In this document: piece by piece, positions 46,461-55,266 of the stretch
Numbering within the stretch: the stretch's first letter is position 1
Layout of the letters: each line of letters begins with the position of its first letter
Source: Gilvimarinus sp. DA14
GTDB taxonomy: Bacteria > Pseudomonadota > Gammaproteobacteria > Pseudomonadales > Cellvibrionaceae
Direction: 5' to 3'
DNA length: 64,000 nucleotides
Assembly (NCBI RefSeq): GCF_024204685.1
Contig: NZ_CP100350.1
Span: 1,900,501 to 1,964,500, forward strand
Notes under the pieces: model-generated
Databases searched by the model: none
Told to the model about the DNA's origin: nothing
The model's input: only the letters and a program-made list of their open reading frames with translations
Program-made: the position numbers and the translations under genes

Positions 46461-46495
46461 TTCTGCGTTCTGCGTTCTGCGTTCTGCGTTCTGCG
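46461..46495. repeat. Heptamer tandem array, 5 x TTCTGCG
   Basis: Five exact copies, 35 bp, ending 9 bp before the stop codon of the minus-strand DUF3299 gene. The reverse complement unit (GCAGAAC register) is also seen once at 5360. Between this and the TGATGTC array lies CAGACCTCCGTCGTCCGACG, a piece of the dispersed family. Confidence 0.93.
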
Positions 46496-46504
46496 TCGTT
46501 CAGC

Positions 46505-47062
46505 TTACTCCGAATACAACTCCATCTCATCCACGCGCATTTGATACGCCGCCTGAGATAAATCGGTTTCCACCAGCTCAATGGTCAGGTGCCCCGACAC
46601 CCAGAACGGGTCGTAGAGCGCGTCCAGCACAATGCCCTTTTTGAATTTGGCGTAGATCACCTGGTTGGGTGGCGGGGGCGGCAGGTGAATGCAGGCGCCG
46701 AAAAATGGCACCAGCAAAAATTCGGTAATGCGCTGATCATCACCAAAGCGCAGCGGCACCACAAAACCGGGGATACGAATATTTTTGTTATCAAACTCAG
46801 GGATGGTTTTCGCCGAGCGCAGTGCGCGGCTGTAGGGGTCGTCCTCGGGCAGTCCCGCTATGCCATCTCCGGTGGGCGGCATTTGATCCGCGGCGCCACC
46901 CTCAGGAACTTCGTCTATCCACTCGGGGCGATTCATCAGCGCCTGCAAATCTTCCTCTGGCATTAAATCTGGCCACTCAATGGTTTGATAGTCTTGCGCC
47001 GCTGCGGCGCCCGTTATCAGGCACACCGTCAGCACCATTAAAGTACTTACAAGCCTTTTCAT
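46505..47062 (-). CDS. DUF3299 periplasmic protein under Zur control
   Basis: 185 residues from ATG 47062 (signal peptide MKRLVSTLMVLTVCLITGAA); the longer frame runs into the operator. DUF3299 marks: IEWPDLMPEEDLQALMN, IRIPGFVVPLRFGDDQ, EFLLVPFFGACIHLPPPPPN and SGHLTIELVETDLS. Cys and His in ACIHLPPPP may bind metal. Divergent from an ABC transporter pair, sharing a Zur box. As I recall, DUF3299 proteins accompany ABC genes in the Vibrio zrg zinc locus. Confidence 0.85.
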   Translation of the reverse strand: MKRLVSTLMVLTVCLITGAAAAQDYQTIEWPDLMPEEDLQALMNRPEWIDEVPEGGAADQMPPTGDGIAGLPEDDPYSRALRSAKTIPEFDNKNIRIPGFVVPLRFGDDQRITEFLLVPFFGACIHLPPPPPNQVIYAKFKKGIVLDALYDPFWVSGHLTIELVETDLSQAAYQMRVDEMELYSE

Positions 47063-47089
47063 TTCACACCTTGCTTCACCGGAAAATGG

Positions 47090-47107
47090 CGTTATAACAT
47101 AACACAT
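47090..47107. promoter_or_regulatory. Zur-box-like operator between DUF3299 and ABC genes
   Basis: CGTTATAACATAACACA, inverse in polarity to the sites at 21329 and 27084 but with the same GTTATAAC core and a TAAC extension. The 68-bp divergent gap is too short for separate regulatory regions, so the site probably controls both directions. Confidence 0.75.
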
Positions 47108-47130
47108 TAAATTCCGCTTAACGGTAAACC

Positions 47131-47808
47131 ATGTCCGCTACTGCCGAATTCAGCATTAATATCAACCAGATAGAGTACGGCCATCCACGCGGTCCCCAAT
47201 GGCGCCTGCCGCGCTGGCAGGTGGCCGCCGGGCAAACCATTTTTATGCAGGCTCCCTCGGGGGCGGGCAAGTCGACCCTGCTGCATGTGCTCGCCGGGCT
47301 TTTGCCGGTACACCATGGTGAGCTGACGGTATTAAACGAACCCCTGCACTTGCGCCGACCGGCCCAAACGGCACCCTGGCGGGCACAGCAGCTGGGTATT
47401 ATTTTTCAAAGCTTGAACCTGATAGATTATTTGAGCTGTCTGGATAATATTTTGCTGGCGGCACACTTTGCCCAAAACCACGACTCGGGCCTGGCCCGCA
47501 AAGCACAAGAGCTGCTCGCCCAGTTAAATCTGCCCCCGCAGTTGCTGCAGAAAAAAGCCAGTGAACTCAGCCTTGGCCAACGGCAGCGAGTAGCCATTGC
47601 ACGGGCACTGATCAATGACCCAGCGTTAATATTGGCCGACGAACCTACCTCGGCACTGGACAGCGATAACCGGCAGGATTTTATCAATCTGTTGTTTACC
47701 ATGGTGCGTCAGCGAAATTGCACGCTTATATTCGCCAGTCACGATCACAGCCTGAGCCAGAAATTCAACCAGCGCCTGGCCCTTAAGGAGTTGGCTCAAC
47801 CGCTATGA
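47131..47808 (+). CDS. ABC transporter ATPase, LolD/MacB type
   Basis: 225 residues. Walker A QAPSGAGKSTLLHVLAGLLP (near 48-60), Q-loop IFQSLNLIDYLSC, signature ELSLGQRQRVAIARAL, Walker B LILADEPTSALD and switch His in ASHDHSLS. The FtsX-type permease gene overlaps its stop by 4 bp. Close relatives lift lipoproteins or work on periplasmic partners rather than importing ions; here, by the Zur box and DUF3299 neighbour, a zinc role is inferred. Confidence 0.9.
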   Translation: MSATAEFSININQIEYGHPRGPQWRLPRWQVAAGQTIFMQAPSGAGKSTLLHVLAGLLPVHHGELTVLNEPLHLRRPAQTAPWRAQQLGIIFQSLNLIDYLSCLDNILLAAHFAQNHDSGLARKAQELLAQLNLPPQLLQKKASELSLGQRQRVAIARALINDPALILADEPTSALDSDNRQDFINLLFTMVRQRNCTLIFASHDHSLSQKFNQRLALKELAQPL

Positions 47809-49019
47809 TGTTTCGCCTAGCCTTAAAAAGTCTGATCAGTCGCCGCTTTAGTGCACTGGTGTGCATTGTGATGATTGCATTAAGCACCGTTGCGCTGCTG
47901 ACGGTCGACACGCTATACCGCGGTACCCAATCGGCTTTTGGCCGCAGCGTCGCCGGTATTGATTTGGTGGTCGGCGCGCCTACCGGCGATATCAATCTGC
48001 TGTTGTTTTCTGCATTTCATGTGGGTGCTCCCAGCCGCGAGCTGAGCTTTACCACCTTTACCCGCTGGCAGAATGATCCGACCATCGCTCGCGCAGTGCC
48101 GCTTATGCTGGGCGACAGTCATAAGGGGTTTCGGGTTATCGGTACAGACACGAGCCTTTTTGACCATTTTACCTCGCTGCATGATGGTCAGGTCTTTACC
48201 AGCGGCCGAGCCTTCACCCAGGTTTTTGACGTGACCCTGGGGCATGAGGTGGCGCACAAACTCAGGCTCAAGGTGGGCGACACTTTAAACCTAAGCCACG
48301 GCCTGGGTAACCACAGCTTTCAAAAGCACGATGCCCGAGCCTTTACCGTTAGCGGTATTCTCGCCGCGACTGGTACTCCCATCGACAAAACCCTGCAAGT
48401 GAGCCTCGATGGAATAGAAGCTATTCACTGGCCGCCCGCCAAATTAGCAAACCTGCCTGAACAGTTGGCAATCGGCGCACGCGCCGATCTCACCCCCGAC
48501 AGCCTGGCGGCGTTTTACCTGACGTTAGACAACAAAGTTCGCACCTTTGAGGTTCAGCGCAGCATCAACCAAAACTCAGCCGAGCCGGCTCAGGCCATCT
48601 TGCCCGGGGTAGCCATCACCCAGCTGTGGTCAATGCTCGACTGGGTCGAAGCCGCTCTGCTGGGCTTGGGACTGCTGAGCGCGCTGGTAGCGGCCATCGG
48701 TGTGGCAAGCACACTGCTGGGCCTTTTAGATAAACGCTTACCGGAGTTTTTGTTACTGCAAACCCTGGGTGCAAAACGGCGCTTTGTTTACACGTTACTC
48801 GGTATCGAAACCGCGACCCTAGTGGCCTTGGGCATGCTGAGCGGGGTAGCTGCCACGCTTCTGGTGGAACGCACCCTATTGCAACTGGCGCAGAATAATT
48901 GGGGGCTTTATTGGCCACTGGAAGTAAACTGGTTGTGGCTGGGCAGCGCATTTATCGCCCTGCCCGTTGTTACCAGCCTATTCCTTTGTGCCATATGCGC
49001 CTGGCGCTTACGCCGCTAG
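47805..49019 (+). CDS. FtsX/MacB-type ABC permease
   Basis: 404 residues. One span at the N-terminus (LVCIVMIALSTVALLTVDTL), a large periplasmic part (about 40-275) containing histidines in AFHVGAPSRE, LGHEVAHK and LSHGLGNHSFQKHD, then three spans with the FtsX motif LLLQTLGAKRRFVYTLLGIE. His-rich extracellular loops would suit metal handling. Coupled to the ATPase gene by an ATGATG overlap. Confidence 0.88.
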   Translation: MMFRLALKSLISRRFSALVCIVMIALSTVALLTVDTLYRGTQSAFGRSVAGIDLVVGAPTGDINLLLFSAFHVGAPSRELSFTTFTRWQNDPTIARAVPLMLGDSHKGFRVIGTDTSLFDHFTSLHDGQVFTSGRAFTQVFDVTLGHEVAHKLRLKVGDTLNLSHGLGNHSFQKHDARAFTVSGILAATGTPIDKTLQVSLDGIEAIHWPPAKLANLPEQLAIGARADLTPDSLAAFYLTLDNKVRTFEVQRSINQNSAEPAQAILPGVAITQLWSMLDWVEAALLGLGLLSALVAAIGVASTLLGLLDKRLPEFLLLQTLGAKRRFVYTLLGIETATLVALGMLSGVAATLLVERTLLQLAQNNWGLYWPLEVNWLWLGSAFIALPVVTSLFLCAICAWRLRR

Positions 49020-49081
49020 CGCTCACTCCATACTCACTTAGGTTGGCGCTTTTGCAGCTTCTATAATCAGCCCCACGCCCC

Positions 49082-50269
49082 TTAAGAGATTGCCTTAATG
49101 GCAACTCCCGCACCCCCTCCTGCCAGTACTACTAACCAGGGCGGCAGTTTCCAAAACATCAGTGCAATCAAGGCGAGCAACCCCAAAGCAAAATCTTCCA
49201 CCGAATGCACAGCACTGGTCCACACAGGCTGATAAAGTGCGGCGAGCAAAATGCCCACCACCGCTGCGTTCACGCCTTTTAAAGCGGCCTGGATACGAGC
49301 GTTAAGACGCAACCGATCCCAAAACGGTAGAGCCCCGAGCAAGAGTAAAAACGCAGGAATAAAAATAGCGATCAGACACCAGAGACCACCGGCCCAGCCC
49401 GAAGGCGAGCCGGAGCTAGCTGCGCCTAAAAAGGCGGCAAAGGTAAACAGAGGGCCGGGCACCGCTTGCGCCGCACCATACCCGGCAAGAAAAGTATCGT
49501 TACTTACCCACCCGGCAGGCACCACCTCGGCCTGTAACAGCGGCAAGACCACATGCCCACCACCAAAGACCAAGGCGCCTGCGCGATAAAATGAGTCGAA
49601 CATCGCAAGCGCCTGGCTCGGATATACACTCACCAGCAGCGGCAAGGCAAAAAGCAGCACCGCAAACGTCACTAACAACACAAATCCAACACCGGTTTTA
49701 GCCGCCGGGGATTGTGGCGGCGGAGCGGGTGTTTTATTGGTGTTAAAAAGTAGCAAACCGACAGGCGCCGCCAACGCTATAACCGCCAGCTGTGCCCACA
49801 CAAACGGAACGAGCAACACAAAGCAAGCTGCCAGCGCCATGATAGTAATGCGGCTAAGATCCGGACACAGGTTGCGGCCCATGCCCCAAACCGCCTGCGC
49901 GACTACAGCGACGGCAACCACCTTTAGGCCATCGATTGCTCCTGAGGGCACAGCATTACCAAACTTTACGAGCCCCCAAGCAAATAAAATAAGCGCGATA
50001 GCCGAGGGCAGAGTAAAACCAAGCCAGGCTGCCAGTGCGCCCGAATACCCGGCACGGGAATAACCAACGGCCATTCCCACCTGACTGCTGGCCGGACCCG
50101 GTAAAAATTGACACAGCGCGATTAAATCCGCGTAATAGTTTTCCGTTAACCACCGGCGGCGAGTGACAAACTCCTCGCGGAAATAACCCAAGTGAGCGAC
50201 CGGCCCACCGAAGGAGGTAAGGCCAAGGCGCAGAAAAACCTTAAAAACCGACCAGCTAGTCGCCGTCAT
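49082..50269 (-). CDS. chrA: Chromate transporter ChrA
   Basis: 395 residues, about ten to twelve spans, two CHR domains. Each has the GxxxFGGPxAHLG type start: LRLGLTSFGGPVAHLGYFRE at the N-terminus and GALVFGGGHVVLPLLQAEVV in the second half; also CQFLPGPASSQVGMAVGYSR. Exports chromate or takes up sulfate-like anions. No chrB or other resistance gene adjoins it. Confidence 0.93.
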   Translation of the reverse strand: MTATSWSVFKVFLRLGLTSFGGPVAHLGYFREEFVTRRRWLTENYYADLIALCQFLPGPASSQVGMAVGYSRAGYSGALAAWLGFTLPSAIALILFAWGLVKFGNAVPSGAIDGLKVVAVAVVAQAVWGMGRNLCPDLSRITIMALAACFVLLVPFVWAQLAVIALAAPVGLLLFNTNKTPAPPPQSPAAKTGVGFVLLVTFAVLLFALPLLVSVYPSQALAMFDSFYRAGALVFGGGHVVLPLLQAEVVPAGWVSNDTFLAGYGAAQAVPGPLFTFAAFLGAASSGSPSGWAGGLWCLIAIFIPAFLLLLGALPFWDRLRLNARIQAALKGVNAAVVGILLAALYQPVWTSAVHSVEDFALGLLALIALMFWKLPPWLVVLAGGGAGVAIKAIS

Positions 50270-50673
50270 AGGGTGCTTTCTCCTTAAGCACTGGGTCTGC
50301 CCCAGACAATAAAAATGCGTGAGGAAATGCTAGAGAGTCCCGCCGCGCCAGTACAGTAAACTCCGTACAACACACCATTGCCGTAACGCATCGCATATGC
50401 CTGCCCGCAGTACATTCAAGCTGGCCGTCTTACCCAGACCCAAAGAGGCTTCTCGTGCCAAAATGGTCCGTTCATCTAAGTCCATATAGCGTTTTGTTCG
50501 GCACTGTCTGGCAGTGTTATTTCAAATCAATATCGATCAAGGCGTATTTCGCGATCTTGTCTGCTTTTTAGGCAAAGCAAATATAATAGTATTGTAATAC
50601 CTATTATATATAGGCAGTTAACACGCTTTTGCAGTGCGTGCTCCCAAACAATAATCAATTATCGGAGAGTACT
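50270..50673. promoter_or_regulatory. Upstream region of the arabinanase with AT-rich inverted repeat
   Basis: No gene is seen in these 400 bp. At about 50585-50613 the sequence AATAGTATTGTAATACCTAT contains the palindrome GTATTGTAATAC and is followed by a TATATATA-like tract. This is a plausible promoter with a repressor operator for the sugar-utilisation gene. The regulator is not identified. Confidence 0.45.
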
Positions 50674-52134
50674 ATGATAATAACTCGCTCCATAGCTAGA
50701 GTAATGGGCCTATTTGTCGGCCTGATTTTATGCTTACACGGTCACGCCATTTCACTGAATGGCACAACCGACATTCACGACCCCTCAACCATTGTTAAAG
50801 ACGGCGACACCTACTGGACTTTTGGTACGGGCACCGGCGCATCGAACCATCCCATTAACGCGCTCTACTCCACCGACTTGGTTAACTGGTCGCGCGGGCC
50901 TTCACCGGTTGCCCCCAACACCTATCCAAACTGGATTAATAATAAGGTGCCGGGTTTTGACGGTAACTTTTGGGCACCGGATATTATTGAAATGAACGGC
51001 CGTTACTATTTGTACTATTCGGCCTTCTCGGATTCCACCGGCATGAAATCAGCCATCGGCGTTATGGTGACCGACTCGCTCAACAACCCCAACTGGCAAG
51101 ATTTGGGGATGGTGGTCTCCACCATGGACGAGCCCTATTCGGGCGGCCAACCGGTCAACGCAATTGACGCCGGGCTGTACCGCGACGCCAACAATAATGT
51201 GTGGATGGTGTACGGCTCACACTACGCCGGTATCTACGTACGTCCTATTAATCCCGCCACCGGCCACCTGCTAAACGGCAACCGCTATCCGGTCGTGGGC
51301 AACAATGGCGCCTGGCACGAGTTTGAAGCCGCTCAAGTGCAATACATGAACGGTTACTACTATATGTTTGCCAATTTGGGCGATTGCTGTGTTGGTAACT
51401 CCAGTAACTACTATGTGGTTATGGGTCGCTCTACTAGCCCTACCGGCCCTTTCCGCGATCAGGGCGGCGTTGATATGTGGAACTATGGCGGCAGCACAGT
51501 GCTGGCCACCGAAGGTATTTACATTGGCCCCGGACACTTCGGTTACCTGAATAACTACGGCCAAAATTTGGCGACCTTCCATTACTACGACGGCCGCACC
51601 GCCAACGGCTGGCCCGCCCGTCTGGACATAATGCAAATAAACTTTGCCAACGGCTGGCCGACCTTTACTCGCAACTATACTCTAGCCGATGAACCCACGG
51701 GCCCCTTGGCTAACGGCCGAGTATCTTTCACCTCAGTGCACAGCGGCAAGTTGCTGGAAGTCGCATCGGGCAGCCACGATGACGGCGCCAATGTCGTACA
51801 GTGGGAAGACAACGGCAGCGCCAACCAACAATGGGACATCGTTAACCTCAACAATGGTTACTACTCCATCCGCGCAGCGCACAGCGGAAAGTCTCTGGAT
51901 GTATTCGAGTGGAGCACCGAAGACGGCGGCGAAATTCGTCAATGGGAATACTTCGGCGGCGAGAACCAGCAGTGGCAGTTTGTCGATGAAGGCAATGGCA
52001 CCTACGGTATTATCTCGCGCTTTAGCGGCAAGGCTCTGGATGTATTCGAGTTCAGCACCGAAGACGGTGGCGACATCCGCCAGTGGGAATACTGGGGCGG
52101 CGAGCCGCAGCGCTGGACCGTTAGTTATCAGTAA
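50674..52134 (+). CDS. Secreted GH43 endo-arabinanase with ricin-type lectin domain
   Basis: 486 residues from ATG 50674 after CGGAGAG. Signal peptide about 1-25. GH43 five-blade propeller: nucleophile-side Asp36 in DIHDPSTIV, middle Asp in NAIDAGLYRD, acid Glu in WHEFEAAQVQ with MFANLGDCC, and GPGHFGYL His. This matches endo-1,5-alpha-L-arabinanases. From about residue 355 a ricin-B-like beta-trefoil carries repeated SGKxLxV...QW units (GKLLEVASGSHDDG, GKSLDVFEWSTEDGGE, GKALDVFEFSTEDGGD). Acts on pectin arabinan outside the cell. Confidence 0.9.
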   Translation: MIITRSIARVMGLFVGLILCLHGHAISLNGTTDIHDPSTIVKDGDTYWTFGTGTGASNHPINALYSTDLVNWSRGPSPVAPNTYPNWINNKVPGFDGNFWAPDIIEMNGRYYLYYSAFSDSTGMKSAIGVMVTDSLNNPNWQDLGMVVSTMDEPYSGGQPVNAIDAGLYRDANNNVWMVYGSHYAGIYVRPINPATGHLLNGNRYPVVGNNGAWHEFEAAQVQYMNGYYYMFANLGDCCVGNSSNYYVVMGRSTSPTGPFRDQGGVDMWNYGGSTVLATEGIYIGPGHFGYLNNYGQNLATFHYYDGRTANGWPARLDIMQINFANGWPTFTRNYTLADEPTGPLANGRVSFTSVHSGKLLEVASGSHDDGANVVQWEDNGSANQQWDIVNLNNGYYSIRAAHSGKSLDVFEWSTEDGGEIRQWEYFGGENQQWQFVDEGNGTYGIISRFSGKALDVFEFSTEDGGDIRQWEYWGGEPQRWTVSYQ

Positions 52135-52150
52135 TCCAGCCTGACACGAG

Positions 52151-52178
52151 AGGCACCGCATTTACGCGGTGCCTTTTT
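52151..52178 (+). terminator. Intrinsic terminator after the arabinanase
   Basis: Stem GGCACCGC / GCGGTGCC with a short loop, then TTTTT, about 17 bp past the stop codon. Confidence 0.88.
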
Positions 52179-52179
52179 A

Positions 52180-52572
52180 CATTGAACGCGGACTTCAGTG
52201 GGTCATCACAACAATCAGTCGTGAGGGGTAGAAGCCTCTTAAAACTTGCCAAGTTACTCCCTTCGCCGAGACCACCCAATAGCCACCACTCGCTACGCCG
52301 CGCAAAACCAGGCAGGCCCAGCGCGACTTTATTTACAGCCCTCAGAACCACCTTACCTTATGCTACGCCAGCTTCGAATAGCCGAGCTCGCACTTTGACA
52401 CCTTTCACACACGGTTCTTTTAAATAGGTTAGAATCTTTGTGCAACGGCCAAATACCGCTAGACGTTGCATTAAGCACAGAGAATAAGAAATACCAAATA
52501 CTAAAAAACCAACAGAGCCCCTGAGCTGCCAGTGCATAGATATTATTCATTACTTAGCTATAGGGCCATTTT
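52180..52572. promoter_or_regulatory. Gap before the PepSY-like gene with a candidate sigma-70 promoter
   Basis: No gene is seen in this 390-bp gap. TTGACA at 52395-52400 and TTTAAA at 52419-52424 are 18 bp apart, a reasonable sigma-70 pair reading toward the downstream gene; the leader would be about 140 nt. Nothing else recognisable. Confidence 0.4.
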
Positions 52573-53097
52573 ATGAAATTCTTGCTACACCCAACACTCG
52601 TACTTTTATCACTAGGCGTATCCGTCACCGCTGGCGCCGCGCAATCAGAGGTAGGTTCAGACTTATATCAGAAACAAGATATTCAAGTAGAGCAGGTACC
52701 GCCGCAAGCACTTGAGGCTGTGGAAAAACTCGCACCCGGTTTTGTATTACACGAGGCCGAAAAAGAATCCAAACACGGCAAACAATATCTGGACCTGGAG
52801 GGTGAAACAGCCGACGGCGAAGAAATAGAATTTGATATGTTGTTGAACGATCAGGGTTTGTGGGAAGCGGTGGAGATTCAAAAAGACCTACAGCTTGGTG
52901 ACACCCCCGCTCCAGTACAAGACTTATTCAGCAACAGCTTCCCCAGCAAACACCCCGCCCGGATTATAGAAAGCCAACAAATGGACGGCTTAGTTATCTA
53001 CGAATTTTATTTTGTGGAAGAAGGAAAAACCACTAAGCGGGAAATTAAACTGGACGGCGATAAAGCCTCGGTACTTGAGCAGGAGTGGACTCACTGA
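52573..53097 (+). CDS. Exported PepSY-like domain protein
   Basis: 174 residues, signal peptide ending near GAAQSE. Two alpha/beta repeats (VPPQALEAVEKLAPGFVLHE...YLDLEGETADGEEIEFDML and PAPVQDLFSNSFPSKHPARI...YEFYFVEEGKTTKREIKLDG) follow the PepSY-like pattern of periplasmic inhibitor or binding proteins. Function unknown. Convergent with the GPH symporter gene. Confidence 0.75.
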   Translation: MKFLLHPTLVLLSLGVSVTAGAAQSEVGSDLYQKQDIQVEQVPPQALEAVEKLAPGFVLHEAEKESKHGKQYLDLEGETADGEEIEFDMLLNDQGLWEAVEIQKDLQLGDTPAPVQDLFSNSFPSKHPARIIESQQMDGLVIYEFYFVEEGKTTKREIKLDGDKASVLEQEWTH

Positions 53098-53113
53098 TTC
53101 ATAGCTTGACCGC

Positions 53114-53143
53114 AAAAAGGCCGGGAAACCCCGGCCTTTTTAT
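53114..53143. terminator. Bidirectional terminator between PepSY-like and GPH genes
   Basis: AAAAAGGCCGGG / CCCGGCCTTTTT stem with a tight loop; A-run and T-run on either side let it act on both strands. Confidence 0.9.
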
Positions 53144-53158
53144 TGCACTTAATGAAAA

Positions 53159-54733
53159 TCACACACTCTGCGCCCGACGCGCTTCCAAGTCTGTTTCAAT
53201 CTCACTCATCCGTTGACTGTTGAGCGGATAGACAATCAACAAGAACACCGCCACAAACGCAAACACGGCGGGTATCCAGCTCATTAACATCACCATGCCG
53301 TCAGTGGCCTGGGCAATGGTACTGGGGTCGGTGCCCACATAGCCGTAACCACCCAACACCAGCAAAACCAAGGCGCCGGCAAAGCCACCGCCGGTTTTTT
53401 GGATAAAGCTACCGGCGGAGTAAAACAGACCGGTAGCGCGGCGGCCGTGTTTCCACTCGGAGTAATCGGCAGCATCGCCCAGCATGCTGAACGTCAGCAC
53501 CGGCATAAAAGCGGCGAAAAACTCGGCGGCGCAACCCAGTACAAACAGGCCGGTGACATTCTCGCTGTGCAAAAAAGAGATACAGCCGGTAAGCACGCCG
53601 CTGATAATCAAAGAGGCAATAAACAGCGTCTTTTTGCCCACCAAGCGAGTGAAGTAACCGCACACAAATGCCGCGAAAATCGAGGTGATCAGCAGCGCCA
53701 AAAAGTACATACCGGTGAGCGTGGGCTGGTGCAGGTAATGTTTAAAGTAGTAGGCAATCACCACATATTTAATGCCGTTAAACAACATGGTTAAAAAGCC
53801 GAGACCCAAAATCATCAACCAGGGTTTGTTGGTTAACAGGTCAATTAAATCGCGCTGCGAGGGCGTGGTATCCGTGTCGGGGCGATTAATCAGTTTGCGA
53901 ATCAGATACCCGGTTGCGGCCAGTACCACCGCACAAAACACCCCCATATACCAAGGGTTAAGTTTATAAGTCGCATCACTGCCCTGGGTCAGGCTGAAAA
54001 AGAACAGCGAAATAGACAGCAGCGGCACAATGATAAACGGCAGGTTAAACAGCAGGTCTTTAAACTCTTTTTTGAACGAGCCGCTATTGGCAGTGGGCAC
54101 AATGCGCTCTTTGGTGGTGGCAAAGGTAATCACGCACAGCGCCACCAATAGAACCGCAAACACATACATGGTTTGCTGATAGCCTTTGGCCTCGTCGCCC
54201 TGGCCGAAATACTCCACCAGGTAAGGCGTACCCGCCATAACCAAAGCGCCACCTAAAAACGCGCCGGCAAACCGGTAGCCGGACAACACGCTTCGTTCTT
54301 CGTGGCTGGAAGTCATCACCCCCATCAGCGCCGAGTAGGGCACATTATTGACCGTGTAGGCCAAGGTTAAACCGATATAGGTAAAGTAGGCCCACAACAA
54401 TTTCATCTCGGGACTGATATTGGGCGCGGTAAACGCCAGTACCATAAATAGGCCCAGCACCGGTGCGGACCATAAAATCCAGGGGCGGAATTTACCGTAC
54501 TTAGTCTGGGTGCGGTCGGCAATCATGCCCATAATAATGTCGGTAATACCGTCGGAAACCCGCACCAACAGCAGCAAGGCGGCAGCGGCAGCGGCGGTAA
54601 TACCGAGCGTATCGGTATAAAAAACGGCCAGATACGCCAGCGCGCCGCGCCATACCAAGTTGGCAGCGGCATCGCCCATGGCGTAACCGGATTTTTCTAA
54701 AATAGAGAGTTTACTGGCAGAAGATGTGGCCAC
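53159..54733 (-). CDS. GPH-family sugar:cation symporter
   Basis: 524 residues, twelve predicted spans. Glycoside-pentoside-hexuronide family motifs: GYAMGDAAANLVWRGALAYL, VRVSDGITDIIMGMIADRTQ, GKFRPWILWSAPV and ADYSEWKHGRRATGLFYSAG. Family members import oligosaccharides such as arabino-, xylo- or melibiose-type sugars with Na+ or H+. Its neighbour, the GH43 arabinanase, makes arabino-oligosaccharides a good guess. Confidence 0.9.
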   Translation of the reverse strand: MATSSASKLSILEKSGYAMGDAAANLVWRGALAYLAVFYTDTLGITAAAAAALLLLVRVSDGITDIIMGMIADRTQTKYGKFRPWILWSAPVLGLFMVLAFTAPNISPEMKLLWAYFTYIGLTLAYTVNNVPYSALMGVMTSSHEERSVLSGYRFAGAFLGGALVMAGTPYLVEYFGQGDEAKGYQQTMYVFAVLLVALCVITFATTKERIVPTANSGSFKKEFKDLLFNLPFIIVPLLSISLFFFSLTQGSDATYKLNPWYMGVFCAVVLAATGYLIRKLINRPDTDTTPSQRDLIDLLTNKPWLMILGLGFLTMLFNGIKYVVIAYYFKHYLHQPTLTGMYFLALLITSIFAAFVCGYFTRLVGKKTLFIASLIISGVLTGCISFLHSENVTGLFVLGCAAEFFAAFMPVLTFSMLGDAADYSEWKHGRRATGLFYSAGSFIQKTGGGFAGALVLLVLGGYGYVGTDPSTIAQATDGMVMLMSWIPAVFAFVAVFLLIVYPLNSQRMSEIETDLEARRAQSV

Positions 54734-54879
54734 GTGTCACCTCGAGGTCTTGTCGTTATATGGGCATTTGGGGCTCTGGGGTCAGTGCGTGCGGCCCCCA
54801 AAGCGGGTCAAGCATAAGAGCCGCTTCCCCAAAAGTACAGCGCTAAAAGCGCGTTAGCGCTATCGGGAAGGGCAACAAT

Positions 54880-55239
54880 TTACTCTTGATGTAACCGATG
54901 CGCAATCACCGCCTTCCAATCCGCTATCGCGGTAAGGTCCGACTCGTACAGCGCAATGCCCGTGTGATAACGCGCGCCCTCCGCGCGACACCATTTCACC
55001 TCGCCCGAGAGCACAAAGCGCTGGTCCGGCCGGCGCAGTTGCACACACAGCGTGTAAATGTGCCCCACCGGTAAGGCGCGGTCCAACTCCACCTGCAGGC
55101 CATTGGCGGACAAATCCGTCGAGCGGCTAAGAACAATCGTGCCCGCACCCTCGGCCTGCTCGCTCTCCAACTCGATGTAGACCGCCTCGCGTGCATCGAG
55201 GCGATACTCTTGGCGCTGCTCGCTTATTTGCGTTTTCAT
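54880..55239 (-). CDS. PilZ-domain protein, cyclic-di-GMP receptor candidate
   Basis: 119 residues. The cyclic-di-GMP motif RxxxR appears as QEYRLDAR and the second motif D-x-S-x-x-G as DLSANGLQVEL, followed by GEVKWCR. A single PilZ domain without other modules; such proteins pass the second-messenger signal to a partner. Follows the second DUF1631 gene by 27 bp, which suggests they function together. Confidence 0.85.
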   Translation of the reverse strand: MKTQISEQRQEYRLDAREAVYIELESEQAEGAGTIVLSRSTDLSANGLQVELDRALPVGHIYTLCVQLRRPDQRFVLSGEVKWCRAEGARYHTGIALYESDLTAIADWKAVIAHRLHQE

Positions 55240-55266
55240 ATTCAGCCCTTTGGCGTAGGTTTCTTG

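Noticed and set aside
10421-46495. Heptamer arrays considered as CRISPR arrays
   Set aside because: Units are directly adjacent with no spacers and are only 7 bp long; no cas genes.
46327-46581. Repetitive peptide frame with DIRHQTS repeats
   Set aside because: It is a translation of the TGATGTC array and flanks, in an intergenic gap; 7-bp units cycle through frames, not a real protein repeat.
47131-49019. ABC pair considered as LolCDE lipoprotein sorting
   Set aside because: Only one permease is present and a Zur box with DUF3299 adjoins it; the zinc context is preferred, though not proven.
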